Origin: Cunninghamella blakesleeana
Taxonomy: Eukaryota > Mucoromycota > Mucoromycetes > Mucorales > Cunninghamellaceae
Length of the DNA stretch: 64,000 nucleotides
Direction of reading: 5' to 3'
NCBI GenBank assembly: GCA_017871115.1
Contig: JAFCIZ010000004.1
Span: forward strand, 658,501 to 722,500
Shown one piece after another: positions 50,983 through 62,891 of the stretch; the first letter of the stretch is position 1; every line of letters starts with the position of its first letter. The notes under the pieces are model-generated. The model did no database searches. It worked only from the letters and a program-made list of their open reading frames with translations, and was not told the origin of the DNA. The translations under genes and the position numbers were made by a program.

Positions 50983-53900
50983 TTAAAATCCAGAACCTGC
51001 CATTGTTGTATTAAAGTGTACTATTTGATTAATGATCATTGCATCTACACCATATCTTTCTTGAATTCGTTGATATCTTTCATCTTCATTTACTTGGCCT
51101 AAAGTGACTAAAATCAATCCACTTTCTTTTATATTTTTAATAAGAGAAGGAACTTGAACCTAAAAAAGTATGCAAAAATTAATATATATATAAATTAGAT
51201 TCAATAATCGCTATATTATTGTTTCACTTTTTTTTTAGCTATTATTTATTTACCAAAGGCATAGATTCACTAATAATACCCAGTAAATTATTTCGTTTAG
51301 CAAACTTGACAGCTTCCTTTAATGATGTTCCAGATGGCTGTTTTCTTTGTTTAATATTAATATCCATAGATTCAGTTTCTTTTTCATTTTGATCTAAAGC
51401 ACGTTTTACACCACGATGAACGTTCGATTTATCAAGACCACACCTTGTATTATAAAATACAGCATCTAAAGGGAAAGAGAAGAAAAAATTTATATTAAAC
51501 ATATATATAAATAAAAAAATTATATTAATACGTTCATAAATAAATTATTAGAAAAAAATATAAAAAGGAAAGGAAAGATCACTTACAATTTGGTTGCTTC
51601 CAATTGACCACAGTACAAATAGCAGCATTAAATGACGAAAAGAATAAACTAACATTAGGCTCATGAGGAGGTAATGAGCGTACATAGTCATAGATAAATT
51701 GAAGGACTGTATCAACAAAGGTATTTCTATCAGAGATATTGCAGAATGAATGTAGTTCTAAATCAGCTTCTAAAGGATATTTAAGTTCTAAATGAATGCC
51801 CATTGTGGATGATAATTTCTAATTCATTTTTTTTTAAAAAATAATAAAAAATACAAAAAAAAAGATTTAATATTAACGTGTGTTAATGTATATGTTTCTA
51901 TTCATATTTTTATTTTTTTATATATATAATATTAACTACCTTTAATACGGTTTCCAAGGATATAAATGAATGATAGAATCCAAGTTGTTGAATAATCATA
52001 CTATTTCCAGTAATCGGGCAAATACTATTTAAAGTAGTTGCTTGATCTGGTTTTTTTGATGCATTCAATAATTTAACACCTAATTGACAGAACTGTTGAT
52101 AAGTTAAATCAGAAATAGCCAATGAGAGGCCTTCATATTCTATGAACCAATTGGCAAATACTACAGGTATACGATCTTTTGTTAATTGAACGACAACACG
52201 AATATAATCTCCAGAAAGAGATGATGCTGTAATGAAGGAAGCTAAACCTGATGATGATGAAGAAATAGTCTGAGGATTATTATTATTAGTTGCAGTAGTA
52301 GAAGTAGAAATTGTAGATTGATTTGTAGGTATAGATGTAGAAGATGGTGGTGAAGATGAAGTAGCGCTATTTTTACCTAAAGTACCTGATGTCGTAAATA
52401 CAGAGGATGCTGTGGATAAGGATATACTAGATACGGGCTCGGGCTCAGGTGTTGCCCTTGAAGAAGAAGAAGTACTATTTGTATTTGTTACATTTGTTGC
52501 TGTTGAAGGCAATACAGTATTCGTTGATTTCCAATAAGTTTCAATTCTTCCGCCAATTTCTAATTGAACACCACGGAAAGGTTTCACAACAGAGTAATCA
52601 TATGTTAATTCACCAATTACTTTTAAATGACAATCTAATAAAGGAATAGTACATTGTCGTTCCTTCACATAAAAACCAACCGAATTAAATGTAACAGGGA
52701 GGGCTACACCACGACCTAGTACTTTGGATCCAAAAGTTGCAAAAATATCAAATTCTAAAAAGAAATCATCTAATTTATCTACTTGAAAACTAAATATTTC
52801 ACGATCATCAGCTAAAGGTAAAATTACACTATGAGGAATCATGCCAGTATCAGGATTAGACGAGATAATTAATTTAAGGGTGGATATTTGGCTATTATCA
52901 AAGAGTTTAATAGGTGGTTGACGTAGACATATTTGGATTTGATATTTTCTGTCTAAATAATTATGACCATAAATGCGAAATGGAATGATAGGTGGAGGTA
53001 ATGAAAGAGAAGGGATTGTATCTAACTCAGCATCTAAATCTGTCATAGTTGAATCATCTTCTATATTATTGTTATTGTCATTATTTTTATTAGTAGTAGT
53101 GGATGGTGATATGAGAGAAAGCGGAGCTGTGGCTGTTGATGATATGTTATTTTCTTGTTGATATTGTTGTTGTAATGGTTCCGTTTCACAACCAGCATCA
53201 ATTAATAATTGTACAATATCCATATGACCTTCCCAAGCAGCATAGTATAAAGCTGATTTCCCATTCTCATCTTTTACATTTACCTTTGCGCCAGCAGATA
53301 TCAAAATACGAACACATTCAGCATGACCATCACTGGCTGCCCAAAATAAAGGAGTCCAAGAATTATATTTATCAGGTATATCAACATCTTTTGGATTGCG
53401 AGAGAGTAAACGACATAATTCTTCATGACCTTGGCGAGCAACAATATGTAAAGGGTATAATGTTTCAGCGTTAGGTAAATTTTTAGCCCCACGGTGATAA
53501 AGCATCAAAGCAATATCAATATGGCCGCAATGACAAGCTAAAGATAAAGGAATATGGTCACTATCGTGACTTGGTTCAATATTGGCCCCAGCATCTAATA
53601 AAGTCGAAACACATTCTTTATGTCCATCCATAATAGCATAGATCAAAGGACTAAATCCATCATGATCACGCGATTCAATATCCACACCTTGAGTTAAAAG
53701 ATAAGAGACACAGTCATTAAATCCATTCATGGTTGCATAATGTAAAGCTGTTCTTCCATACACATCGGTTGCACGTACATTGGCACCATGTTCAGTACAA
53801 GATACAATCAATTCTTTTCTACCGGACATCGCTGCTACATGTAAGCATGATCGTTCATTAATATCATCCACATATTCATAGTTGATTAGGTTGGTGTTAA

Positions 53901-55144
53901 TTAACATTGTCACAATTTCATCCGATCCTTCAGAACAGGCGTGCCAAAATACACGTGAAAGACGCTCTTTATCGTCTGAATTTGGGTGTTGTAAGGCGCG
54001 GTCAAGTATTTCGCGAATTAAAGTACTTTGATTACTAGACACTGCTTTCACTAGTTCTAATTCTAAATCGTCCATTACATTTGCTTCTTGAGTTGATGAT
54101 AACGTTTCATTATTCATATTATTGATGTTATTATTATTACTATTATTGTATGATAAGGATATACTATTGCTATTATTATTATCATTAATATTGTTATTAT
54201 TATTATTGACAGATATTTCAGATTGTATTTCAGATAATTCGATTCTATTTGATGATGCCAAATCAGCCAATTCACATAAAAATTGAGTATTAAAACATGG
54301 TTGGATATCAATTTGTCGTGACAAATAAAGCTCTTTGGTGGATGATTTTGATCGTTTATCCCATTTTTTTAAAATCTTTCTAAAACCTTCATTATTTAAC
54401 TCTACATATTTCTAACGTGACAAAAAAAAAAAAGAGAGAATATTAATAATTTTTTTCCACTTCACTTTCCTTTATTACTCTTTTAAAAAAATAAAAAATG
54501 AATACCTGTATTTTATTTAGCTCTTGTTCAAATTGTATAAATGCTTCCTGTATAGCGTTCAATAAAGTATATGCATGTTTTAACCGACGTGAATCACTCT
54601 GTAGGATTTTTTTCTTTTCTATTAGAGTTCTTAATCTTATTTTAAGTTCATTTTCCTTTTGTAAATAAAACGAATTGATCTATTAAAAATAAAGATAGAA
54701 TAAAATAAAAGCCATATATAAGTAAAATGTAAATATATATATATATATATGTATATGATATATTTATTTACTTTTTCTAATTCACGTTCCAACTTGAAGA
54801 AAAAAGCCGCTTTTTGAGATTGTAATAGTTTAGCACGATCTTCTTCTGGAGCACTACCCGTTAATAAACCCGCTGCTGATAATTCTTCTGAAGACATATT
54901 AAGTAGTTTGCTGATAAATTTTTTGAGCCCTTTATAGTCCAGATAGTGGGAACTCCATTCTGTGAATTGTTGACTTTGTATATGTTTGCCAAACTAATCA
55001 ATCAATAATAATAAATAAAATGAAAAACATAATATATATATATGTTCATTATATTACTCATTGACATAATCTGTAATTATTATAATTTTTATTATTCGTT
55101 TTTCTTTGCCGTTGCTATTATTATTGTTTTAATGTTACCTTCAT
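50983..55144 (-). CDS. PHO81: PHO81-like SPX-ankyrin-GDPD protein
   Basis: Seven exons (55144-55139, 54993-54772, 54679-54506, 54411-51940, 51818-51587, 51465-51254, 51159-50983) sum to 3495 nt, 1164 residues, near yeast Pho81 (1178). The spliced start MKFGKHIQSQQFTEWSSHYL is the canonical SPX N-terminus, proving the 6-nt first exon. After the SPX domain come about six ankyrin repeats (such as GRTALHYATMNGFNDCVSYL). A C-terminal GDPD-like region follows, with low-complexity S/T/N inserts. The GDPD catalytic signatures look degraded: IGGR where HRG is expected, and VFANW after QLTKDRIPV where HD is expected. This points to a regulatory PHO81/NUC-2 protein, the inositol-pyrophosphate-sensing CDK inhibitor of phosphate starvation, rather than an active phosphodiesterase like GDE1. 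Confidence 0.93.
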
Positions 55145-57834
55145 GGCAATATATATATATATATACAAAAAGGTTAGCTTAAAAAAATAGAATAAAGTAA
55201 AGTGAAAGAGTGAAGTAAAAAAAAAAAAAAAAAAAGTAAATTAAATATTATTTTTTTTTAAAAAAAAAGTCAACAATTTATCAATTGAGATGTCGGCTAA
55301 TTATAGTAGATTGTTAACAAAGTATAAATAAAAATAAATATATAAATATATATAAGAGTAAAACTACTAATAAATAATATATATATAAAAAGTAAGCAAG
55401 CAAAAAGAGCGAAATAAAAAAAAAATAAAAAATGAAATCAAGGTCAGAAAATAAATCATTTCCTCTTTTGGAAGTGACTGTGAGCGAAAAAAAAAATACA
55501 ACCAAAAAAAAAAACTTTCAACCATTCACATTTACATTCTTTTCCACGAGTTAAAAATCGTTGGTTCATATTTATTTCAATTAAAAAATAAAGTTATAAA
55601 AATAAAGATAATCACTTTATTTTCTATTTCTTTCTTATTTATATATATAAATAATGTTTATTATAAAAGTTAAAGTAGTATGCTCCCGAGATACATATAT
55701 GGAACCAAGCAGAAATAAAATAGTATAATCAACTCATATTTTATTTATTTCTAGGAAAAAAAGAATTAACTATAATAAGAAATATGCTCAATATAACAAT
55801 TACCATATTTTCGATTATTTTCCCAAAAAAAGTTTTTTTATTTTTTTTATTAAAAAAAAAACAATCTGTTGAATAAAAGAATGGTAAGAAAGACATTGTA
55901 GTTTAGATTTTAAATGCTCCGATAGAAAATCTACATATTAACGATCTAGACATTTTATCATTTTCTCTTTGTAATAGAATGTTTTTCAAAGACATAAAAC
56001 AAAGAAAGAATAGAATAGAGTAATGACTTGATGTTTTAGATTACAAATTGTAATAATACTGATTATAACGAAAAAAATTATGATAAAAAGCTTAATATAA
56101 AATATAAAATACCTGATTTGCATAAACGTCATTAAAAAAATGGAATTGGAAAAATTATTATATAAGAGATCAAAAAACCTAGAAAACTAAGAGAATAATT
56201 TTATTTGCATTTATACAAACAACACGTGAAATATATAAAAAAATAATATAAAAGCAAAAATGCTCTTTAGAGTTTACAAAACAATTTACAGATGTTGGAC
56301 ATATTTTATAAGTAGATGTTCTTTTTATGTTTCTTCATGATCAAGATCAATGCAACATGAATTGATAAGGGGAACATATGGACAATTACTTTGTTTTATT
56401 TATATATTAATACTTTAAAAGGGAAAAATCTATAAGAAAATATTATAAAAAACGATTTTAAAAGTAAATAAATAAATAATACCAATATCAATGTGTACAG
56501 AAATGAGCAATAAAAAAGGTTTGGCCAATTTCTTTATTAATCATATATTCTTTTTAATTTACTCAATTTTTTTCTTTCGTTTGCGATATATATATAGCTT
56601 TATCATTCACTTATGAACTGATAAAAATAATATCTAAAAAGCTATTATATTTTGGTATAATAGAATCAAACCATCATTATAAAAAACACAATTTATTCGT
56701 CTCCAGTATAGAAACTTAGTCTTTCTACGTCTACAGAAGAATAAAAAGAGCTTGTCTCACCTTCACAAAAAAAACTCAATACATCTATATCCAGTATATA
56801 AGTCCAAGAAAAAAAGTAAAACAAAGGGTTGTAAGATAAGAAGGGGACGATCATATCATGTTTTAGAGAAAGATACCTTAAAACATAACTCATATATACA
56901 CACAAAAATAAAAGAGCATCTTCCGTCTAGCCTGTCAAATGCCTTATAATAAGGTGACACCTTCCAGTATACTTGTTTTCACTCATTAATGAAATATAGT
57001 TGTATATTCCACCACTACTAGACCACTATTATATTTTTATTGGTGTTTATTTCGAAGCCAACTTCATTTTTATTTTCCTTTGTTCTTAATATATCATATT
57101 CAAAAGTAATACGTTTTGTCAAGTCCCAATCTCCCTTTCTTTATCTAAAGGATATTATCTTGTTAGACTTCAAACTATTATACTCTTTTTAGGTACTAGA
57201 TATTGTCCTATTTTTTTTTTATCATTTTGATTTTTACCAAATGAATAAAAACTGTTATACGTTTGTTTCGTCTTGATCATATATATGCAAAAGGGTAAGA
57301 ATTTCACGAACCGCGCTTCTTTCATTTTTTTATAGTTATGTTTGAATTTCTTCTTTTTGACGTCATTAATATTAGACTTATTAAAAAATAATATATATAT
57401 ATATGTATATCTATATGTGTGTGGATGTATATATATATATATATATAAACAATAAAACATATGTTATGCTCCAATAAAAGTAACTATTATTATTTATTTT
57501 TTAAAAAAATACATATACACTTATGCTATTTTGTATCTATCGTTTTAGTATTAGATAGATATTTGTTCGATTGTTTTCAATATAGTCTTTTTAAAAAGTC
57601 GTATTATATTCTCTTTTTAAACAATGAGTGAAAAAGAATATTCGACTTCAAAACCCTACTTTTTTTTCATGCTTCCAATTTTGAATGAATGATTGATTAA
57701 ATATATTTTTGTTCTTATTATTTAATAAAAAAAAAAAAAAGAATTGAGGATGGGAGATATAATGTATTTACAAATAGTATATTTTTATTTTCATTTATTT
57801 ATTTATTTTGATTGCTACATATGATTGTAATTAT
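55145..57834. other. 2.7-kb gene-free stretch upstream of PHO81
   Basis: The longest interval without a gene. I read both strands and found only short I/K/N/F/Y-rich ORFs. It contains a TnAn palindrome (55251-55268), a CACGTG at 56223-56228 and TA runs near 57390 and 57428. A slightly less AT-rich block at about 56690-57140 has no usable reading frame. It could hold a long promoter or 5' UTR for PHO81, a non-coding RNA, or a gene of tiny exons that I cannot resolve. Confidence 0.4.
56223..56228. promoter_or_regulatory. CACGTG E-box far upstream of PHO81
   Basis: A Pho4/NUC-1-type core site about 1.08 kb upstream of the PHO81 start codon. The distance is large for a fungal promoter and chance occurrence is possible. 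Confidence 0.25.
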
Positions 57835-59318
57835 TTAATGTTGAGTATGTACAAGTGTACCATTCATGAGAGAATTTAGCATATTCATTTCATTTAAACG
57901 ATTTGAAATTCTTGTTTTAATTTGTTTTCTTTCACGCGCCAACATGGATAAAATTACAAATTGCTCTTCCCTTTCTTGTTCTAATTCCAATGATTTTAAT
58001 TTTATCCAACCATTATGTCGTTGACATTTCTTTTTAGTTTTTTGACAAACAAACCAATCTTTTTCTTCTTTATTAATCATTACAAACTGACAATTAGCAG
58101 AGTCCTGTTGTTTTTGTTGTTGTATTGATTCCCATTGGTCATCATTCCATGTTAATCTTGAATCAAATCCACATAGCTCATCTTGCTGTTGTTTTATATC
58201 TGATGATGATGTTGCATTGATTTGATTGATTAAACTTTGAAGAAAATCATATTTTTTATTTATCAGTTGAATTAACTGAATAGCATTTTGCTTTTCTTGT
58301 TTGATTTTCATTAAACGCTGACGATCATCTCTATCGGCAAATAAACTAAGCCTAGCTTTGGATAAATCCTCTAATTTTTTTCTTAATACTTTTTTATCGC
58401 CTTCCATTTCATCTTTGTTATCATTTTCATCATCATGAATATCCTTTTCCTTTTCTTTATTTTGAATCAATTGTTGTTGTCGTTCTCTTTTTTCTGCCAT
58501 AGCCAACCTAGCTCTTGCTACTTGCATACCACAATGATCTGAACAATATTTGGATAAATGGCCCTGGTTTTTACTAATTCTTGAAGCTTTTTCACATGCT
58601 GGATTAGAGCATTTGGCTTTCCATGATGTTTTTTTGCCTGTTACTATATAATTACCAAAACAAAAATAAAAAGAATCTTAGCAACATTATTTTATTTTAT
58701 TAATATATATCGTATTATTGTTATTTAAATAAAAACTTACTTTTTGAACAAGCATCACAGAAATATAGATCTACAAATTCGCCTTCTTTTTCACTTATAT
58801 TAATACATTCACCATGAAACCATTGATCACATCGATCACAAGCTATCATAAATCTAGGTATATCATAAGGTTTTCGACATATACAATAAAGTGTAGATGA
58901 TGATGGTGACAAAGAAGTGGTAGTAGTGGAGGAAGATTCAAGTATAGATGGCTTGGTTGTATTTGTATTAGCAGTTTTTAATATATGATTGGATATTGGT
59001 TTCGTTGTTTCATTGGTGGATGATTTTGAAACCGATGTATTTAATGGGGGCCTTCCTCTTTTGGCTTTTTTTATATGCTAAATGTAATAAAAAAATAAAG
59101 TTTAATAGAGTTAATAATCAAAAGTTATATATATAATTAAATAAGTAACATTTTTTTTTTTACCTTATTTTCATCATTATCGATTTTTCTTTTTGTTTGT
59201 GATGCTTTTTTATTAATACTAACATCAATATTATTATTATTATTATTATTATTATAATTCGATGCAATATTGTTATTTATATTAGTTTTAGTAGTAGTAG
59301 TAGTAGTAGTAGTATTAC

Positions 59319-59351
<33 letters not shown>

Positions 59352-60201
59352 TATTATTATTAGTGTCAGTATTAGTATTTGATGATATGAATTCGGATGA
59401 TGAGCTGAGTGCATTAGGTATAAAAGTTGATTTTATTGGAGATGTAATAAAGTTGCTATTATTATTATGATGATGAAGAGGTTGAGAATGAAGATTAGTA
59501 TGAGTAGGTTGAATATGCTTTGAATGCTGCGTTGGATTAGATTTTAAAACATGATCATTTTTTATTACAGTTTTAAAGGTAGGTGAGGATGGTAATAATG
59601 GTAAAGCATATGTAGATAAAGAATCTGGTGATGACGACGGTGGTGGAGGTGGTGGTGATGGTTTACTATGATTAGTATAATTCATAGAATTAAAAGAAGA
59701 TGAATAAGGTGGTGTTGGTATATCATTATGAAGAGTATTATGATGATTTTTTAATATTATATCTTTTTTGGGTGAAGAAAAAGAAGAAGGTAAAGATGGA
59801 GGTAAATGAACGGTTTCAATAGGTTGCCATTGTAAAGGTACTTTAGAAGAAGATGCTGTTGAAGTCGTAGGTGAAGATGTTAAAGTAGTAGTAGTAGTAA
59901 TGGTAGGAGTTGGGGTAGATTGAAAAGTATGCTGTAACTGATGTTGTTGTTGCTGATGATGATCTTTTGTTAATCGTTTACGTAAAGGAAGATTTTTATG
60001 TACATTTAGAGGCACGGTGGGAGATGATGGAGAAGGTAAAGTAGGTTGAGGTGGATGATTGATCGTTTCTGAATTTATTATGGAAGCTAGATTAAAATTA
60101 TTTTTTGTTTTTTCCTTTTCTACACTAATAGAAGGTAATGAAGTAGTGGTAGTGGTAGCATTATTATTATATATTATCGATTTAGAACTAGGAAAAGTCA
60201 T
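57835..60201 (-). CDS. SPP1: SPP1/CFP1-like PHD-finger subunit of the Set1 (COMPASS) complex
   Basis: Three exons (60201-59164, 59077-58741, 58643-57835) give 727 residues. The first 346 residues are low complexity (runs of N, T, S, P, H). A PHD finger follows at about 411-456 with the C4HC3 pattern YCICRK, CDRCDQWFHGEC and FCDACS. Next is a second cysteine/histidine zinc region (CSNPACEKASRI, SKYCSDHCG). A coiled-coil-rich tail contains CGFDSRLTW and KKCQRHNGWIKL, hallmarks of CFP1/SPP1 C-terminal domains. The protein reads H3K4me3 and guides Set1 methylation. No CXXC domain is seen, as in fungi generally. It is head-to-head with the HSK3-like gene. Confidence 0.9.
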
Positions 60202-60229
60202 AATATTTATTTTATATATATTACAAAAT

Positions 60230-60281
<52 letters not shown>

Positions 60282-60556
60282 GAGTGTAAGAATAAAAAAA
60301 ATGAAGAGGGAAAGAGAAAAAAAATTGGAAAAAAAAATTTAGCTATTAAGAGTGTTTTTTTAAGTCACTTTTGATATTTCATTGGTTAAAAAAATTCAAA
60401 TTCAACCCGCGCCATTTTTTTAATATTATTTTTTTTTTCTTCAACCTCCCTCCCTCTTTCATTTTTTATTTCGTACTTTATTATTTATTATTATTTCTAT
60501 ACCTATTGTATGTATATGTTTATTCATTCATTTTAAATTATCAATTTAATTTTACT
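60202..60556. promoter_or_regulatory. Shared promoter region of SPP1 and the HSK3-like gene
   Basis: A 355-bp divergent spacer with an (AAT)16 run next to SPP1. A pyrimidine-rich tract (about 60430-60470) precedes the HSK3-like gene. A GC-containing core at about 60404-60414 (aacccgcgcca) stands out from the AT background; its resemblance to an MBF/E2F-type site is noted under findings. Confidence 0.45.
60232..60279. repeat. (AAT)n microsatellite upstream of SPP1
   Basis: About 16 perfect AAT units starting about 30 bp from the SPP1 start codon. Confidence 0.92.
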
Positions 60557-60734
60557 ATGGAAAACGATTCAAGGAGACGAGAAATGAAAGATGTACTTTA
60601 TGCTGATTTATATAAAGAGTTATATCAACTGGATAATAATATAAAGCAGTTGAATAAAAATATAAAAACCACAGCAAAACAATTACCTGCCTTAAATAAC
60701 TTGAGCACTTTACATACAGCTTTGTAAATATTTA

Positions 60735-60769
<35 letters not shown>

Positions 60770-60933
60770 TTATATTAAATAATTATTGTTTTTATTTTTG
60801 TTAAAAGTGTAAAACTAAAATACTACTTTATATATTTTTATTATTATTTATTATTAATAGACAGATATCAGCTTCGAGAATATTGAATGAAACGAATATC
60901 ATGGATATTAATGGTGTAAATAAATCACAATGA
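60557..60933 (+). CDS. HSK3: Small HSK3-like subunit of the DASH/Dam1 complex
   Basis: Two exons (60557-60723, 60861-60933) give 79 residues. The core LYKELYQLDNNIKQLNKNI followed by TTAKQLPALNNLSTLHTAL and SASRILNE has the length, heptad spacing and end-motif of Hsk3 (family pattern: TA.Q..., ..H...., ..S.K.L.E). DASH rings couple kinetochores to microtubule ends. The match is by pattern on a very short protein, so other small coiled-coil proteins are possible. Without splicing the ORF ends one codon past the donor; splicing extends it with the residues that fit the family. Confidence 0.55.
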
Positions 60934-61087
60934 CATAATCTAGTGTAGATATATATATATAAATCATGTACCTGAAATAGCTTCAAACCTTAATATATAA
61001 TCATATCGATAAAATAATATAAAATAAACTTTATAAATTAAAATGGATTACAGAATATTATAATTCAGATAATCAAATCAATAAATA

Positions 61088-61127
<40 letters not shown>

Positions 61128-61447
61128 TTATGATGTAATACTAGGAGTGTCCCTTTTTTTTTCATCGATAGGGAAATCTTAAAGTTTATACATTGATAAC
61201 TGTTGCATTTATCTCCGTGGGTATCAAAGAGAGGTTATGGGGCATAAAATAGATAGATATAAAATATAGTACAAATTTTAAAAGTCGTAGTTTATCCAAA
61301 TTGGGAAAGGTGAAATTACTTTTTTAAAGTCAGAATTTATCCAATCAAATTTATATGGGGCCTATTTTTTTTTTTCTATCTCTTTTATTACTACTTTACA
61401 ATCTATTATATTTTAAATAAATTATATATTACTCTTATCTACTAAAA
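60934..61447. other. Intergenic between the HSK3-like gene and PYP1
   Basis: Two genes in tandem on the + strand. A TA run lies at 61091-61122 and a T/C-rich stretch at about 61363-61390 before the phosphatase start. Confidence 0.4.
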
Positions 61448-62772
61448 ATGACTATTTCTGATGTAAAGGTTCAAGTTTTTACTGACTTTGATGGTACTCT
61501 TTCTTTAGATGGTAATGAAATACATTAATCTTAAACAATAAAAATAAAAATAAAAAAACGTCAAAATTAATAAAGGAAGAATAAACTTTATATTTATTTT
61601 TTATATATGTATTATTGTTATTATTATAGACACTGGAATTTTGCTTATTGATGACCATAGATCTATGGGCCCTGAGCGCCGCCGTGTTATTGAACATAAG
61701 ATCTTGAATGGAGAAATGACTTACAAGTAAGTTACATTTATACTACCTTTATCAATTCTATTTTTATTTTTGAAAAAGATTAAGAATACGAATAAAATTT
61801 AACTATATTTATGTTTATATTTTATTATTTATTAGAGATGGTCTCCAAGAAATGTGGAACTCTGTTCATATTAGTTGGGAAGAAGCTTGGGCTGAATATT
61901 TAGACCGTAAGTTGATAATATAAATATGAAAAATAATAAAGAGAAAAGTAGACTTTTTTTATTAACTACTTGATTACGATTATGATTATTTTATCTATTT
62001 TATTATGAATAGATTGTAAAATTGATCCTGGATTCCCTGATTTCAATGAATATTGTCGTGAACACAAATTCCCCGTCACTATCATTAGCAGGTAAATGAT
62101 AATAATAATGATAATAGCAGTAGTAGTAGTAGTAGTAGTAGTAGTAATAGTGATAATAATATTCAAAATAATAATAATAATAATAATACATATAAATAAA
62201 ATTTTACTCATTTTCCTTTTAATACGTTATTATTATTATATTTTTTAATAGTGGTCTCTATCCTCTTTTAGAAAAAATCATGACCAATTTCCTCGGTGAA
62301 AAAGCTAAAGAAATTGATATTGTATCCAATAACGGCGAAGTTAATGGTCGTGATTGGAAGATTATTTGGAGAGATGATACAATTTATGGAAATGATAAAT
62401 CAAAAAGTAAGTTTTGTGTTTAGAGAAAAAGAATAAAGTGAGAAAAAAGAGAAAGAAATTCATGATTATATTTTATCCATCTATTTGTTTAATTATATAG
62501 CTCTTGAAAAGGCTCGTCAAGCAGCATCTCCCGATACTATTTTTGTTTTCTGTGGTGATGGTGTATCTGATATTTCTGCTGCTCGCCACGCTGATGTTTT
62601 ATTTGCTCGTAAAGATCGTGATTTAGAAACCTATTGTATCCGTGAAAAGATTCCTTTTGTACCTTTTGATACATTTAAAGAAGTTCAAGCCGTCGTTGAA
62701 AAATTAGTAGATAAGAAGGCCGTCATTGAAAAGGATCCTAAAACTGGATTTGCTAAAGTAGTAGATGTTTAA
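61448..62772 (+). CDS. HAD-superfamily phosphatase, PYP1/YNL010W-like
   Basis: Six exons (61448-61511, 61630-61726, 61836-61906, 62013-62091, 62252-62406, 62501-62772) give 245 residues, matching yeast Ynl010w (241). HAD motif I is FTDFDGTLS (Asp13 nucleophile, Asp15), motif II VTIISSG and motif IV GDGVSDISAA. The region ADVLFARKD with YCIREKIPF is typical of the fungal phosphoserine-phosphatase-like group. The yeast member is a polyol phosphatase of the cytosol; the exact substrate here is not readable. Confidence 0.9.
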
Positions 62773-62891
62773 TCCATATATATGTATAAGTATATATGTG
62801 TATGTATGTATATACGTATGTAGGAATAAAAAAAAGAATAGAGTTTTTTTTAGTATGTTAAATTATTGTGTTTTTTTATTTTTATATTTTT

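Noticed and set aside
56693..56949. ORFs of 65-70 codons on both strands in the PHO81 upstream desert
   Set aside because: Composition close to background, no hydrophobic or motif pattern, no splice continuation.
59270..59470. Leucine/valine-rich ORF antisense to SPP1
   Set aside because: Mirror of the Asn/Thr codon repeats of the SPP1 first exon.
62003..62211. Tyr- and Ile/Thr-rich ORFs on the - strand
   Set aside because: Translation of AAT/AGT repeats in a PYP1 intron.
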